Positions 1-7,747 of a stretch of DNA of 33,787 nucleotides are shown piece after piece. A model generated the notes under the pieces. It worked only from the letters and a program-made list of their open reading frames with translations, did not search any database and was not told where the DNA came from. The position numbers and the translations under genes are program-made. The first letter of the stretch is position 1. Every line of letters begins with the position of its first letter. Source of the DNA: Defluviicoccus vanus (lineage in GTDB: Bacteria > Pseudomonadota > Alphaproteobacteria > Rhodospirillales > Defluviicoccaceae); the NCBI RefSeq assembly GCF_014672695.1, contig NZ_CP053923.1, positions 2,557,883-2,591,669 of the forward strand. Direction: 5' to 3'.

Positions 1-405
1 AAAGACGTTGCCATCACGGCCGTATTCGGTCGAGTGCATGCTCAGAATGCCGGGCGTGCCGAAGCCCTGCATCACATAGGACAGCGCGTTGACCGCCATC
101 CAGTCGTGAGCATGGGCGAGGTCGAGACCGCCCACGTGCGACGAGATTTCATGGAAGCAGTGGGCCATCGCCTTGCACATCAGGTCGGCGTTGGAGATGG
201 GATCGGGACTGTGGCCGTAATTGACCCGGTGATAGTGAACCCCATGCACGAGGTCGTAGCTGTTTTGACCTTGCACCTGGCGGGTGATGATGTGGACCTG
301 ATGTCCGCGCCGCTGCAGGCCAGCGGCTAACTCGGTCACATGAACGGCGAGCCCGCCTTCGAAGACGGAATGCAAGGACTCGGGCGAAAACATGGCGATC
401 CGCAT
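1..405 (-). CDS. Glycosyltransferase, GT4/GT5 type (N-terminal 135 residues; runs off the window)
   Basis: Translating the minus strand from the ATG at 405 gives an open frame to the window edge beginning MRIAMFSPESLHSVFEGGLA. The early 'E..hs.fEGGLAvHVtELA.gLqrRGHqVhiiTR' pattern is the nucleotide-sugar transferase signature of glycogen/starch synthases and related GT4 retaining transferases: a glycine-rich loop after the first beta strand, then a Rossmann helix. 'HAHDWMAVNALSY' further on is the usual D-W motif, and 'GILSMHSTEYGRDGN' follows. An AAGGAG ribosome site (413-418, read on the minus strand) lies 7 nt before the start and supports it over the in-frame ATG at 393. The acceptor is not readable from this part. 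A glucan/glycogen or exopolysaccharide role is possible. The C-terminal half lies outside the window. Confidence 0.85.
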   Translation of the reverse strand, partial: MRIAMFSPESLHSVFEGGLAVHVTELAAGLQRRGHQVHIITRQVQGQNSYDLVHGVHYHRVNYGHSPDPISNADLMCKAMAHCFHEISSHVGGLDLAHAHDWMAVNALSYVMQGFGTPGILSMHSTEYGRDGNVF

Positions 406-695
406 CGGCGCACTCCTTGCCGCGTGGCTGGTCGGCGGCTCGGTGCTAACGGTGACGACGGCGATATCATGCGAGCGCCACCTCATCACCATGGCTTCAG
501 ACAATGAGCGGCGGCCACCTGATTGGCATGCGTTTTTAGGGGCTTGCTGCAGGCGCGACAAGCGCGGACCTTCCTTGACTTTGGTGAGACCAGTGGTGAA
601 GTTGCAGTGCACCAAAGCCCGTTCCGGGACCTGAAGGCCGGGTGCGCCTGAGCACCCGCAGCATTCCATTGAAATGACAACAAGGGTGGGAAGAA
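406..695. other. Divergent intergenic region, glycosyltransferase / MaoC operon
   Basis: I see no convincing gene here; the short open frames lack family resemblance and ribosome sites. It must carry promoters for both divergent units. A perfect 7-bp inverted repeat (CGGGTGC at 639-645, GCACCCG at 652-658, 6-nt loop) sits about 40 nt before the MaoC start and could form a leader hairpin. A TTGACT at about 576 could be a -35 element, but I found no good -10 at the right distance. Confidence 0.4.
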
Positions 696-1136
696 ATGAT
701 CGACCCAAAGCACATCGGGAGGACGACGCCGCCACAGACGATCGATGTGGAGAAAGGGCGGCTGAAGTTCTTCGCTAAGGCCATCGGTGAAACAGATCCG
801 ATCTATTCTGACGAAGCGGCCGCCAAAGCGGCCGGACACAAGACCATTCCGGCGCCGCCCACTATCGGTTTCTGCCTCGAAATGGAAACCAACTCCCTGT
901 GGGACAATATTGCGGCAATGGGTGTCCCGGTAGGCAAGATTCTGCATGGATCGCAGACGTTTACCTACCATGCGCCGATCTATGCCGGTGACCAGATCAC
1001 CTTCGTGACCAAGGTCTCCGACATTTACGCGAAAAAGGGCGGGGCGCTCGAGTTTATCGTTGAGGACTCGACGGCGACGAACCAGGACGGTGTACTGGTG
1101 GTCGAAATCCAGCGCGTCATCGTTGTCCGCAACTGA
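696..1136 (+). CDS. MaoC-like dehydratase subunit, N-terminal type, probably non-catalytic
   Basis: This 146-residue protein has the hot-dog fold layout of the MaoC_dehydrat_N family, as in the HadA/HadC subunits of mycobacterial (3R)-hydroxyacyl dehydratases. 'RLKFFAKAIGETDPIYSDEAAAKAAG' around residues 22-47 is the hot-dog helix. At the place where an active hydratase 2 has D-x4-H, there is D34 but residue 39 is Asp, so the catalytic His is missing. 'ILHGSQTFTYHAPIYAGDQI' is the strand that usually packs against the partner subunit. A GGTGGGAAGAA ribosome site precedes the ATG. The next gene starts 20 nt downstream and supplies the catalytic pair, so the two probably form a heterodimeric enoyl-CoA hydratase. 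The heterodimer is inferred from the family and the gene pairing. Confidence 0.85.
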   Translation: MIDPKHIGRTTPPQTIDVEKGRLKFFAKAIGETDPIYSDEAAAKAAGHKTIPAPPTIGFCLEMETNSLWDNIAAMGVPVGKILHGSQTFTYHAPIYAGDQITFVTKVSDIYAKKGGALEFIVEDSTATNQDGVLVVEIQRVIVVRN

Positions 1137-1156
1137 TCGGCAGAAGGAAAAAACCC

Positions 1157-1573
1157 ATGGCTCCCTCCTACGCGGACATCAATGTGGGCGATGAACCCAT
1201 CCGTCTCGAGACCGATCCGATTTCGCGGACGACACTTGCGCTCTATTGCGGCGCCTCGGGCGACCACAACCCGATGCATATTGACATCGATTACGCCAAG
1301 GCGGCGGGCGAAAAGGACGTGTTCGCCCACGGCATGCTTGTCATGGCCTATCTCGGCCGCTCGGTGACGTCGTGGGTGCCACAGACGGCGCTCCGAAGCT
1401 TCAACACCCGGTTTACCGCCATCACCCGCATTGGTGAGAAGATCATCTGCACTGGCAAGGTGGTGGAAAAGAAGGAAGTGGACGGCGAAAAGCGGGTGAA
1501 GGTCGAATTGTTGGCCACGAACGAAAAGGGTGAGTCGAAGGCTGCCGGTGAGGCTGTCGTCGCCCTGTCCTGA
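1157..1573 (+). CDS. MaoC-family (R)-specific enoyl-CoA hydratase, catalytic subunit (PhaJ/HadB-like)
   Basis: This 138-residue single hot-dog protein carries the hydratase 2 motif 'YCGASGDHNPMHIDIDYAK' at residues 30-48. D36 and H41 have the D-x4-H spacing of the catalytic pair in PhaJ-type hydratases. 'VFAHGMLVMAYLGR' continues the conserved helix. The expected reaction is reversible hydration of trans-2-enoyl-CoA to (R)-3-hydroxyacyl-CoA, which can feed PHA synthase. It lies 20 nt after the non-catalytic MaoC partner, has an AGAAGGAAAAAA ribosome site, and is followed by a strong terminator, so the two form a bicistronic operon. Substrate chain length cannot be read here. A role in fatty-acid oxidation rather than PHA supply is also possible. 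Confidence 0.88.
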   Translation: MAPSYADINVGDEPIRLETDPISRTTLALYCGASGDHNPMHIDIDYAKAAGEKDVFAHGMLVMAYLGRSVTSWVPQTALRSFNTRFTAITRIGEKIICTGKVVEKKEVDGEKRVKVELLATNEKGESKAAGEAVVALS

Positions 1574-1725
1574 GTGAGTGGTCGCTCGAATATTTGGCTT
1601 TCTGCTACTGCCGGGCTCAAGCGAATGATAGCTGGAGGCGAGCCGACGGACGGGGCCGTGCCCGACGCGGCGGATGCACATCCGGTAGTGCAATGACGAA
1701 CAGGCGAGGGGGTCGGCGATTATTG

Positions 1726-1774
1726 TTGGCCCCCTTTGCGCCTAAGCAGGCGGCACGGGGTGCCAATTTTTTTT
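1726..1774 (+). terminator. Rho-independent terminator of the MaoC operon
   Basis: GGCAC (1752-1756), a GGG loop and GTGCC (1760-1764) are followed by AA and eight T (1767-1774). A larger alternative stem pairs TTGGC.CCCC (1726-1734) with GGGG.TGCCAA (1757-1766). Both forms end at the same T run, on the strand of the MaoC genes. Confidence 0.8.
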
Positions 1775-1832
1775 GCATCACGACCCTGTCACGCCCTTTC
1801 GGTTCGCGTCGATCCCGTATATAACCCTAAAA

Positions 1833-1855
1833 CGCAATGCTGCAGTGCAATGCGC
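1833..1855. promoter_or_regulatory. Candidate operator: GCAATGC direct repeats upstream of the -35
   Basis: GCAATGC occurs at 1834-1840 and again at 1847-1853, 13 bp apart, with CTGCAG between them, ending just before the -35 box at 1860. TGC/GCA-rich sites of this sort are bound by PhaR-type repressors in alphaproteobacterial PHA promoters. That link is inferred; no regulator gene is in the window. Confidence 0.3.
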
Positions 1856-1859
1856 TCCG

Positions 1860-1888
1860 TTGCGCTAAGGTCGATTTTATTCTATAAT
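1860..1888 (+). promoter_or_regulatory. Sigma-70-type promoter for the PHA-synthase-like gene
   Basis: TTGCGC (1860-1865) and a perfect TATAAT (1883-1888) are separated by 17 bp. Transcription would start near 1895. It lies after the MaoC terminator and is the best -35/-10 pair in this gap. Confidence 0.6.
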
Positions 1889-2159
1889 TTCTAAACTCGA
1901 GAATAAACCTTTCAGCCATTTCCCTAATCAGCGGCAAGCTGTGGCAGCAAGGGATGTAAGTTCGAGTGAAGAAATACATCAGCTTAGCGTCCGGGGAAGC
2001 TAGGCATGCAATAAAACAATAAAGCCCGCAGGAATTCGCGAGCTTCCCGAGTGGTGAGGAAGACGGCAAGCAGGCAGTGGTCTAAGATTGGGGAAGATTC
2101 TCACGTTCTGAAGCCGAATTATAATTAGAAGCCCACGTGCTTAGGTCAGGAGTGAAAAC

Positions 2160-3629
2160 GTGTACGCACTTGCGAAAGAGTTGCCCGAGCTGGGTGCCAA
2201 CGTTGCTCGGTATATGGTCGCCCTCTCCCGCGCTACCAACCGGGAGATTGCCGAATTTGCCGAGAGCTGCCTCATTTCCAGTCAGGTTGCTATGAAGGCG
2301 GCGAAGGAAAACCCACTTAGCGTTTGGCAGACTCTCGAAGTTCTCCAGCATAATCAGCAGTTGATGGCCAAGGGCATGATGAGTGCCCAGGAAAAGATGA
2401 CGGGCTTCGTCTTCGACCAGATCGAAGAGGGAATGGCGGCGCTGATCAATACGGTCTACCAGCGTGAAGGTGATACTGTCGCCACCTTCATGGGCCGCGA
2501 AGCCGACATCATGGAAGCCGTTGCAAACTTCAACGAGGAAATCGAGAAGATTAAGGACGATTTCGGATTCCACTTCAGTAGTGAACATTACAAGCTGGCG
2601 CACGAAACCGACACATTCCTGATGTATCAGGTGCTGCCGCTGAAGAAGGGCGTTAAGGTCCGCAATGACCTGAAGCCAGTTCTTCTTGTTCCTCCCTACA
2701 TGCTGGGCGTGCACATCCTGTCCTTCCTGCCCTACGAGAACAAGAGCTACGCGCATTCCTTTGCTAACGAGGGCATCCCCACCTACGTTCGCGTCGTCAA
2801 AGACATCATGACGACCGACAAGGTGCAGACGACGACACCCGAGGACGATTGCCTGCAGACGCTTGAGCTTTGCAAGAAGCTGGTAGAACTGCATGGTGGC
2901 AAGAAGGTCGTCCTTAACGGGACTTGCCAAGGCGGTTACATCAGTCTGATGAACGTGCTCTCCGGTAAGCTTGCCGACGTGTGCGACACCCTGATCACCA
3001 ACGTTGCACCGATCGACGGCACCTATTCGGAAGCCATCTGTGGCATGCCGCGGATGCACCACGACTTCATCACCACGACACTGCCGAACGGCAATAAGGT
3101 GGCGAACGGCTACCTGCTCAGCCTCGGCATGCGCTTTGTTGCGATTGACCGCGAAACCCCGCTGGTCAAGGTGATTGACCAGGCGGCGCTGCAGAAAGCG
3201 ACGAACATGAACCCGGGCAAGACGCCGGCGGCCCTGTTCCGTTGGCTGTTGAAGGAGCGGGTGCATCTGCCGATCGGTATCGCCAGCATGAGCTCCACCA
3301 CCTTCCAGGAGCCGATCGGCGCCGATGGGACGCTGCCGGTCTCCCTGTTCGGCAAGCCGCTCAACGTCGGTGACTTGGCGAAGCTTGGCGTCAAGTGGTA
3401 CCAGAACTATGCGATCAAGGACGATCTGGTGACGCCGCCGTGCGCCACTGCCGGCAACAAGTTCCTTGAGGGCACGCAGGTGATCGAGTCCGTGGCGTTC
3501 CATGGCGGCCACGTTGCCATCCTCACCAGCCCCTACGCGAAGCGCGCGCCGGTGAACGGCGAGTTTGTCGATGCGCTGGGCAACAAGGTGCGTGGTCCGG
3601 TGAAGTTTATCCTCGACATGGCGGCCTAA
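2160..3629 (+). CDS. PHA-synthase-like alpha/beta hydrolase with helical phasin-like N-terminus
   Basis: This is a 489-residue protein. Residues 1 to about 135 are helical and rich in Ala, Gln, Glu and Met ('AEFAESCLISSQVAMKAAKE'), resembling phasins or PhaE helices. From about residue 150 it is a PhaC-type alpha/beta hydrolase: G-x-C-x-G-G lipase box 'GTCQGG' with C256, the acid in 'KDDLVTPP' (D421) and the His in 'HGGHVAIL' (H451), all in the order used by PHA synthases. 'LVPPYMLGVHILSFLPYENKSYAHSF' matches the synthase core, but several class I/III signature stretches differ. It could be a divergent synthase, a granule-bound depolymerase or a thioesterase. The GTG at 2160 is chosen because AGGAG (2148-2152) lies 7 nt upstream. 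It forms its own transcription unit, with promoter and terminator on either side, just upstream of phaEC. Confidence 0.8.
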   Translation: MYALAKELPELGANVARYMVALSRATNREIAEFAESCLISSQVAMKAAKENPLSVWQTLEVLQHNQQLMAKGMMSAQEKMTGFVFDQIEEGMAALINTVYQREGDTVATFMGREADIMEAVANFNEEIEKIKDDFGFHFSSEHYKLAHETDTFLMYQVLPLKKGVKVRNDLKPVLLVPPYMLGVHILSFLPYENKSYAHSFANEGIPTYVRVVKDIMTTDKVQTTTPEDDCLQTLELCKKLVELHGGKKVVLNGTCQGGYISLMNVLSGKLADVCDTLITNVAPIDGTYSEAICGMPRMHHDFITTTLPNGNKVANGYLLSLGMRFVAIDRETPLVKVIDQAALQKATNMNPGKTPAALFRWLLKERVHLPIGIASMSSTTFQEPIGADGTLPVSLFGKPLNVGDLAKLGVKWYQNYAIKDDLVTPPCATAGNKFLEGTQVIESVAFHGGHVAILTSPYAKRAPVNGEFVDALGNKVRGPVKFILDMAA

Positions 3630-3656
3630 CGCTTCACTCGCTGTTATCCAGTCTCT

Positions 3657-3687
3657 GAAAAGGGCGCCTTGGGGCGCCCTTTTTTTT
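3657..3687 (+). terminator. Strong rho-independent terminator after the PHA-synthase-like gene
   Basis: AGGGCGCC (3661-3668) pairs with GGCGCCCT (3673-3680) across a TTGG loop. The preceding AAAA extends the stem into the following run of eight T. Confidence 0.92.
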
Positions 3688-3853
3688 GGTGGGCTCCCGC
3701 CAGATAATGGCTATAAATCGCGCTTCGAGACGAACGCCCCCTCACCGGCGAGGACCAAGGGCCGACCACAGACAATACGAAAGTTCAAAGGCACCGACAT
3801 CGCGCCGGCGATTTGAGCGCCCTGGCCGAGACCCATTGTGGAGGAGAACGAGG

Positions 3854-4960
3854 ATGGACTGGACTCAACAAACCAACGACATGATGAAAACATGGAGCGA
3901 CGCCCAGAAGCAATTGTGGAGCAACTGGTTGGGATGGGGGCAAGGGGCAGCCGGTCTGGGCCAGCCCGCAGCAATGTTTGACCCGACCCAGTTTCTGCGC
4001 ATGGCCGTCGATACCTGGTCCGGCAGCAAGGATTCTCCGGCACAGCGCTTTGCAGGCAACATCTTCGGCACGCCCGACATGATGATGCGCAGCATGAACC
4101 TGATCATGAAGGCATGGCAGGTGGCGTCGCCAAAGATGGAAGCGGGCAAAGCATGGCAGCCAGATCTGCAGGCGCTGCTCAAACAGTGGCAGGAGGAAAT
4201 CTCCGAGCTGCCGAAGAGGGCGATGGCTGGTTCCAGCGACTTCGCCCAGCTTAGCAAATCGATGTTTGAGCGCTGGTCGCCGATGACCGCGCCGTGGCTG
4301 GCGATGCTCAACCAAGCCACCGCCGCCGGTCATCCCGGTGAGGCGTTTATGACCGGGACCGGCGGACTCGGTCGTATTCTCGGGTTCGGCGAAGCGTTTC
4401 AGATGATGGGCGGCGGCGGCGAGTTCGGCCTCAGCGAAATGCCGCGTGCGACGGTTATGCGCGAGAAGATGGGTAAATTTCTCCGCGTTATCGATGCGGT
4501 CAAGGACCTGCAGGACGCTCAGCAGGCTTACCACAAGAAGCTTGGTGGCGGCATCGCCACCTCTGTGGAGCGCACGATTGACCACCTCGCCAAACTGGCG
4601 GAGAAGGGCGAGAAAGTCACCAGTCCGCGCGATTTGATGCGGACCTTCTTCTCGATCTCCGACAAGACTCTTAATGAGTCATTCAACACGCCGGAGTTTC
4701 TGGAGATCCAGGAAAAGCTGACCCACGCGCTGATGACCCACAAGATCGCCCAGCGGGAGGCGCTTGAGGTGATCTATAACCAGCTGGAGATCCCCACCCG
4801 CAGTGAAATCGACGAGGCGTATCGCGATATTCACGAGCTCAAGAAGGAAGTACGGGCGCTGAGAAAGGCACTTAAGGAAGCGGCACCTAAGTCGGTAGCG
4901 GCCAAGGGCAAAAAGGCTGCGTCGAAGGAATTGGAAGCGACCGAGGTCCCGGCGTCGTAA
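3854..4960 (+). CDS. phaE: Class III PHA synthase subunit PhaE
   Basis: This 368-residue, largely helical protein begins MDWTQQTNDMMKTWSDAQ. Tryptophan/glutamine-rich N-terminal repeats ('QLWSNWLGWGQ', 'KAWQVASPKME') and the C-terminal 'LEIPTRSEIDEAYRDIHELK' followed by a charged coiled coil are the family marks of PhaE, the non-catalytic partner of class III PhaC. The tail ends with a Lys/Ala-rich stretch. The frame is open for 56 codons further upstream, but the ATG at 3854 is chosen because GGAGGAG (about 3840-3846) precedes it and homology starts there. phaC follows after 59 nt in the same direction, so the pair is an operon. PhaE is known to form the active PhaC-PhaE complex on PHA granules. 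Confidence 0.92.
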   Translation: MDWTQQTNDMMKTWSDAQKQLWSNWLGWGQGAAGLGQPAAMFDPTQFLRMAVDTWSGSKDSPAQRFAGNIFGTPDMMMRSMNLIMKAWQVASPKMEAGKAWQPDLQALLKQWQEEISELPKRAMAGSSDFAQLSKSMFERWSPMTAPWLAMLNQATAAGHPGEAFMTGTGGLGRILGFGEAFQMMGGGGEFGLSEMPRATVMREKMGKFLRVIDAVKDLQDAQQAYHKKLGGGIATSVERTIDHLAKLAEKGEKVTSPRDLMRTFFSISDKTLNESFNTPEFLEIQEKLTHALMTHKIAQREALEVIYNQLEIPTRSEIDEAYRDIHELKKEVRALRKALKEAAPKSVAAKGKKAASKELEATEVPAS

Positions 4961-5019
4961 CTGCGACGCTCGCGATCAAACGGTACGCCCCGGAGGTTCC
5001 ATTAAGGAAAGACGAAGAC

Positions 5020-6123
5020 ATGAGCAAATTCCCCTTTGAGTTCAGGCCCGACGACGTGGCGCGGGAAATGGCCCAAATTGAAAGCAAGATTTCGGCAGGT
5101 CTGGCGCAGCTGACTAGTCTCAAAGACGAGGATGTGGATATCGGCAGCACGCCGAAGGACGTCTTCTATGCGCGTGAGACTTTTCAGGTTTATCACTACA
5201 AGCCGTTGGTGCCGCAGGATCAGATTCACCATGTCCCGATGGTGATTTCGACGCCTCTGATCAACGGCTATGAAGTGGCTGATCTTCAGCCGGATCGTTC
5301 CCTCGTCCGTAATTTCCTTAACGAGGGGATCGATGTCTATATGATCAACTGGGGTTACCCGAAACGGTGTGACCGCTACAACAACATCGACGATTACGTC
5401 ACCGACTACCTCGACGATATCGTCGACAACATTGCCGAAAACGCCGGCCTGGATAAGATCAACCTGTTCGGCATTTGCATGGGTGGCACCATGGCCACCT
5501 GCTATTCGGCGCTGCATCCGGAAAAAGTGCGTAATCTGGCGCTCACTGTGACGCCGATCGACTTCCACCAGACGAAGATCCCCGGGCAGCCGCATGTCGG
5601 TCTGCTGTTCGAGATGGGCAGGTCGGTCGATGTTGATGCGATGGTCAACGCGTTCGGCAACGTTCCGGCTGACGTGTTGAACGTCTCGTTCCTGATGGCC
5701 TCGCCGTTCACGCTGATGTTTGGCAAGTACGCCGATAGCCTCGACATCCTCGACAACAAGGAAGCCTTGATTAACTTTCTCAGGATGGAGAAGTGGCTGT
5801 TTGGCGGTCCGGAAGTTCCCGGCGAAGCCTATCGCCAGTTCGTTACCCAATTCCTGAACAAGAACGCGCTGGTCAACGGGACGCTGATGCTTGGTGGCCG
5901 CAAGGTCGACTTGGCCAACCTCTCGATGCCGGTCCTCAATGTGTACGCAGAGCGCGACCACTTGGTGCCGCCGCCGAGCACCGTTGCACTCGGCAAGTAC
6001 ATCGGCAATAAGAAAGACTACCAAGAGCTGCCGATTAAAACCGGTCACATCGGCATCTATACGGGCGGCGCCCCGCAGAAGATCGTCGCCCCCAGCGTCG
6101 CTAAGTGGCTGAAAGAACACTAA
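5020..6123 (+). CDS. phaC: Class III poly(3-hydroxyalkanoate) synthase catalytic subunit PhaC
   Basis: This 367-residue protein is the usual size for class III PhaC (about 355-370). It polymerises (R)-3-hydroxyacyl-CoA, releasing CoA, at the granule surface. The alpha/beta-hydrolase triad is visible: C153 in the lipase box 'GICMGG' (151-156), D313 in 'AERDHLVPP' and H343 in 'KTGHIGIYTGG'. 'YMINWGYP' and 'NLFGICMGGTMA' are typical synthase signatures. The lipase box has Met where many class III enzymes have Gln. An AAGGAAA ribosome site precedes the ATG. It follows phaE by 59 nt and is closed by a hairpin terminator. Short-chain (C4/C5) substrates are usual for class III, but this is family knowledge. 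Confidence 0.95.
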   Translation: MSKFPFEFRPDDVAREMAQIESKISAGLAQLTSLKDEDVDIGSTPKDVFYARETFQVYHYKPLVPQDQIHHVPMVISTPLINGYEVADLQPDRSLVRNFLNEGIDVYMINWGYPKRCDRYNNIDDYVTDYLDDIVDNIAENAGLDKINLFGICMGGTMATCYSALHPEKVRNLALTVTPIDFHQTKIPGQPHVGLLFEMGRSVDVDAMVNAFGNVPADVLNVSFLMASPFTLMFGKYADSLDILDNKEALINFLRMEKWLFGGPEVPGEAYRQFVTQFLNKNALVNGTLMLGGRKVDLANLSMPVLNVYAERDHLVPPPSTVALGKYIGNKKDYQELPIKTGHIGIYTGGAPQKIVAPSVAKWLKEH

Positions 6124-6163
6124 GCCGACCGATCGTACGGTCGAATTCGGCGGTCTGATGATA

Positions 6164-6196
6164 CCGCGCTCCCGCCCACGCGGGAGCGCGGGTTTT
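6164..6196 (+). terminator. Terminator of phaEC
   Basis: CCGCGCTCCCG (6164-6174) and CGGGAGCGCGG (6181-6191) form a perfect 11-bp stem with a 6-nt loop, followed by a short TTTT. The T run is weak but the stem is very stable. Confidence 0.75.
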
Positions 6197-6247
6197 CCGT
6201 GACCGTGTGCGCAAGACGCCGGCGGCCGCCAATCTGGTCGAGTGGCA

Positions 6248-6255
6248 GAACGTAC
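6248..6255. repeat. Left 8-bp target duplication of the outer IS66 element
   Basis: GAACGTAC here is repeated exactly at 11499-11506, immediately outside the two inverted ends. Eight bp is the usual IS66 target-duplication length. Confidence 0.9.
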
Positions 6256-6277
6256 GTAACCGTCCGGCGAGGGCCGC
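6256..6277. repeat. Left terminal inverted repeat of the outer IS66
   Basis: Begins GTAACCGTCCGG and matches the reverse complement of 11477-11498 at 19 of 22 positions. The target duplication abuts it. Confidence 0.88.
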
Positions 6278-6361
6278 CTTCCGACCGGGGCATGAGTGTG
6301 GCTTGTCTTTGCACCGGTGCTGACACTGGTGTTTGCACCGATGCGAGAGGCGGTGTGTGGT

Positions 6362-6790
6362 ATGGCGCAGGTTCACGTTCTCACTCACCCCGAGCGGCGG
6401 CGGCGGTTCAGCATCGGGCAGAAGCGGGCGATTGTCGCTGCGGCGTTGGCGCCGGGAGCGGTCGTCGCGGACGTGGCGCGGCGGGCGGATGTTTGTCCCA
6501 GCCTGATCTATCGCTGGCGACGGGAGATCGGACGTCCGGACGGGTTTGCCGAGGTTGTGGTGGCGCCCCTCGCCGATGCCCGGAGCGATCATTCTCGCGG
6601 TCATGGCAGCGATGAACGGGGCGGCGTACCGGCGGTTGCGACGGCTGAAGCGGCTCATTCCGGTATCGCCGAAGGTTCGTCGGTGCCGGCGATCGAGATT
6701 GAGTTCTCCGGTGCGTCGCGGGTTCGCATTCCGGCGTCGGTGCCGGCGGATCTGGCGGCGGCGGTGATCGCGGCGCTGCGCCGCCGATGA
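6362..6790 (+). CDS. tnpA: IS66 accessory protein TnpA (helix-turn-helix), outer element
   Basis: This 142-residue protein begins MAQVHVLTHPERRRRFSIGQ. The N-terminal half is a transposase_8/HTH-type DNA-binding domain ('RRFSIGQKRAIVAAAL', 'VCPSLIYRWRREIG'). The C-terminal 'AIEIEFSGASRVRIPASVPA' is typical of IS66 TnpA. The frame stays open up to an ATG at 6296, but homology begins at 6362. The stop overlaps the tnpB start (ATGA), indicating translational coupling. It is intact although the element's tnpC is not. Confidence 0.88.
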   Translation: MAQVHVLTHPERRRRFSIGQKRAIVAAALAPGAVVADVARRADVCPSLIYRWRREIGRPDGFAEVVVAPLADARSDHSRGHGSDERGGVPAVATAEAAHSGIAEGSSVPAIEIEFSGASRVRIPASVPADLAAAVIAALRRR

Positions 6791-7134
6791 TCCCGGTTCC
6801 GGGCGGGGTGCGGGTGTGGCTGGCGGTCGGCCGGACGGACATGCGGCGCGGCATGAACGGCTTGGCGCTGCAGGTGCAGGAGACGCTGAAGCGGGATCCG
6901 CACGGCGGCGATTTGTACATTTTTCGCGGCAGACGCGGTGACCTGATCAAGATTCTCTGGCACGACGGGCTCGGGATGTCGCTGTATGCGAAGCGCCTCG
7001 AGCGTGGCCGATTTATCTGGCCGTCTCCCGCCGATGGTGTCGTCTCGATCACGCTGGCGCAGCTCGCCTATCTGCTTGAAGGCATTGACTGGCGGAACCC
7101 GCGTCACAGTTTCCGGCCGGAACGGGCCGGCTGA
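6787..7134 (+). CDS. tnpB: IS66 accessory protein TnpB (IS66 Orf2), outer element
   Basis: This 115-residue protein is the classic IS66 Orf2 size. 'GVRVWLAVGRTDMRRGMNGLAL', 'GDLYIFRGRRGDLIKILWHDG' and 'GRFIWP' are the family signatures. It starts in the ATGA overlap with tnpA. Its biochemical role in IS66 transposition is not well defined. Confidence 0.93.
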   Translation: MIPVPGGVRVWLAVGRTDMRRGMNGLALQVQETLKRDPHGGDLYIFRGRRGDLIKILWHDGLGMSLYAKRLERGRFIWPSPADGVVSITLAQLAYLLEGIDWRNPRHSFRPERAG

Positions 7135-7662
7135 GCGAGGCGACGGGTCGTCGGCCTCGATTTGGGGGAGTCAAGCCGCCGATTTTATGATTCCATCGGC
7201 GGCATGACTCCGCCACCCGATGCCCTGCCCGACGATCTCGAGGCGCTGAAAGCAGCGTTGCTGGCTGAGCGTTCGGCCCGGCTCGAGGCGGAGGCGCGGG
7301 CGTCGGGCGCCGAGGCGATGGTGGCGCATCTGAAGCTGATGATCGCCAGGCTGAAGCGCGAGCGCTTCGGGCCGTCGTCGGAGCACCGTCGCCGTCTGCT
7401 CGACCAGCTGGAACTGCAGTTGGAGGAGCTGGAGGCGACCGCCGCCGAGGATGCCTGTGCCGCCGAAGCGGCCGCCGCCGCCGTGGCAAAGCCTCGCCGG
7501 GACGACAGCGCCGCCTCGGGTGACGGCCGCCGTCGGCCGGTGCGGGCACCGTTGCCGGCGCACCTGCCGCGCGAGCGCGTCGTCATCCCGGCGCCCCACG
7601 GTCTGTCCGTGCTGCCGGGGCAAGCTGGTCAAGCTTGGCGAGGACGTCACCGAGACGCTGGA

Positions 7663-7670
7663 GGTGATCC
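7663..7670. repeat. Left 8-bp target duplication of the inner IS66
   Basis: GGTGATCC here recurs at 10261-10268, directly outside the inner element's ends. Removing the element and one copy rejoins the outer tnpC between 'LEVI' and 'RQWKVIQ', apart from one missing base. Confidence 0.92.
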
Positions 7671-7747
7671 GTAAGCGGAGCTCTGACCCCACGTTGCGGC
7701 CGGTGATTGCTCGCGGATGATGGCGGCTCCCAGGACGGAGGCGCCGC

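Larger units (their letters stand above)
1574..2159. other. Intergenic region between MaoC operon and PHA-synthase-like gene
   Basis: I see no gene. It contains the MaoC terminator (to 1774), a promoter (1860-1888) with upstream GCAATGC repeats, then about 265 nt of untranslated leader to the GTG start at 2160. The leader is more AT-rich than the coding DNA and shows no riboswitch family I recognise. A second promoter nearer the gene cannot be ruled out. Confidence 0.5.

Noticed and set aside
2082..3512. 476-codon minus-strand open frame opposite the PHA-synthase-like gene
   Set aside because: It is antisense to a clear alpha/beta hydrolase with catalytic motifs; it reads as a GC-rich shadow with no domain. 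The same holds for the 372-codon frame opposite phaC (5002-6120).
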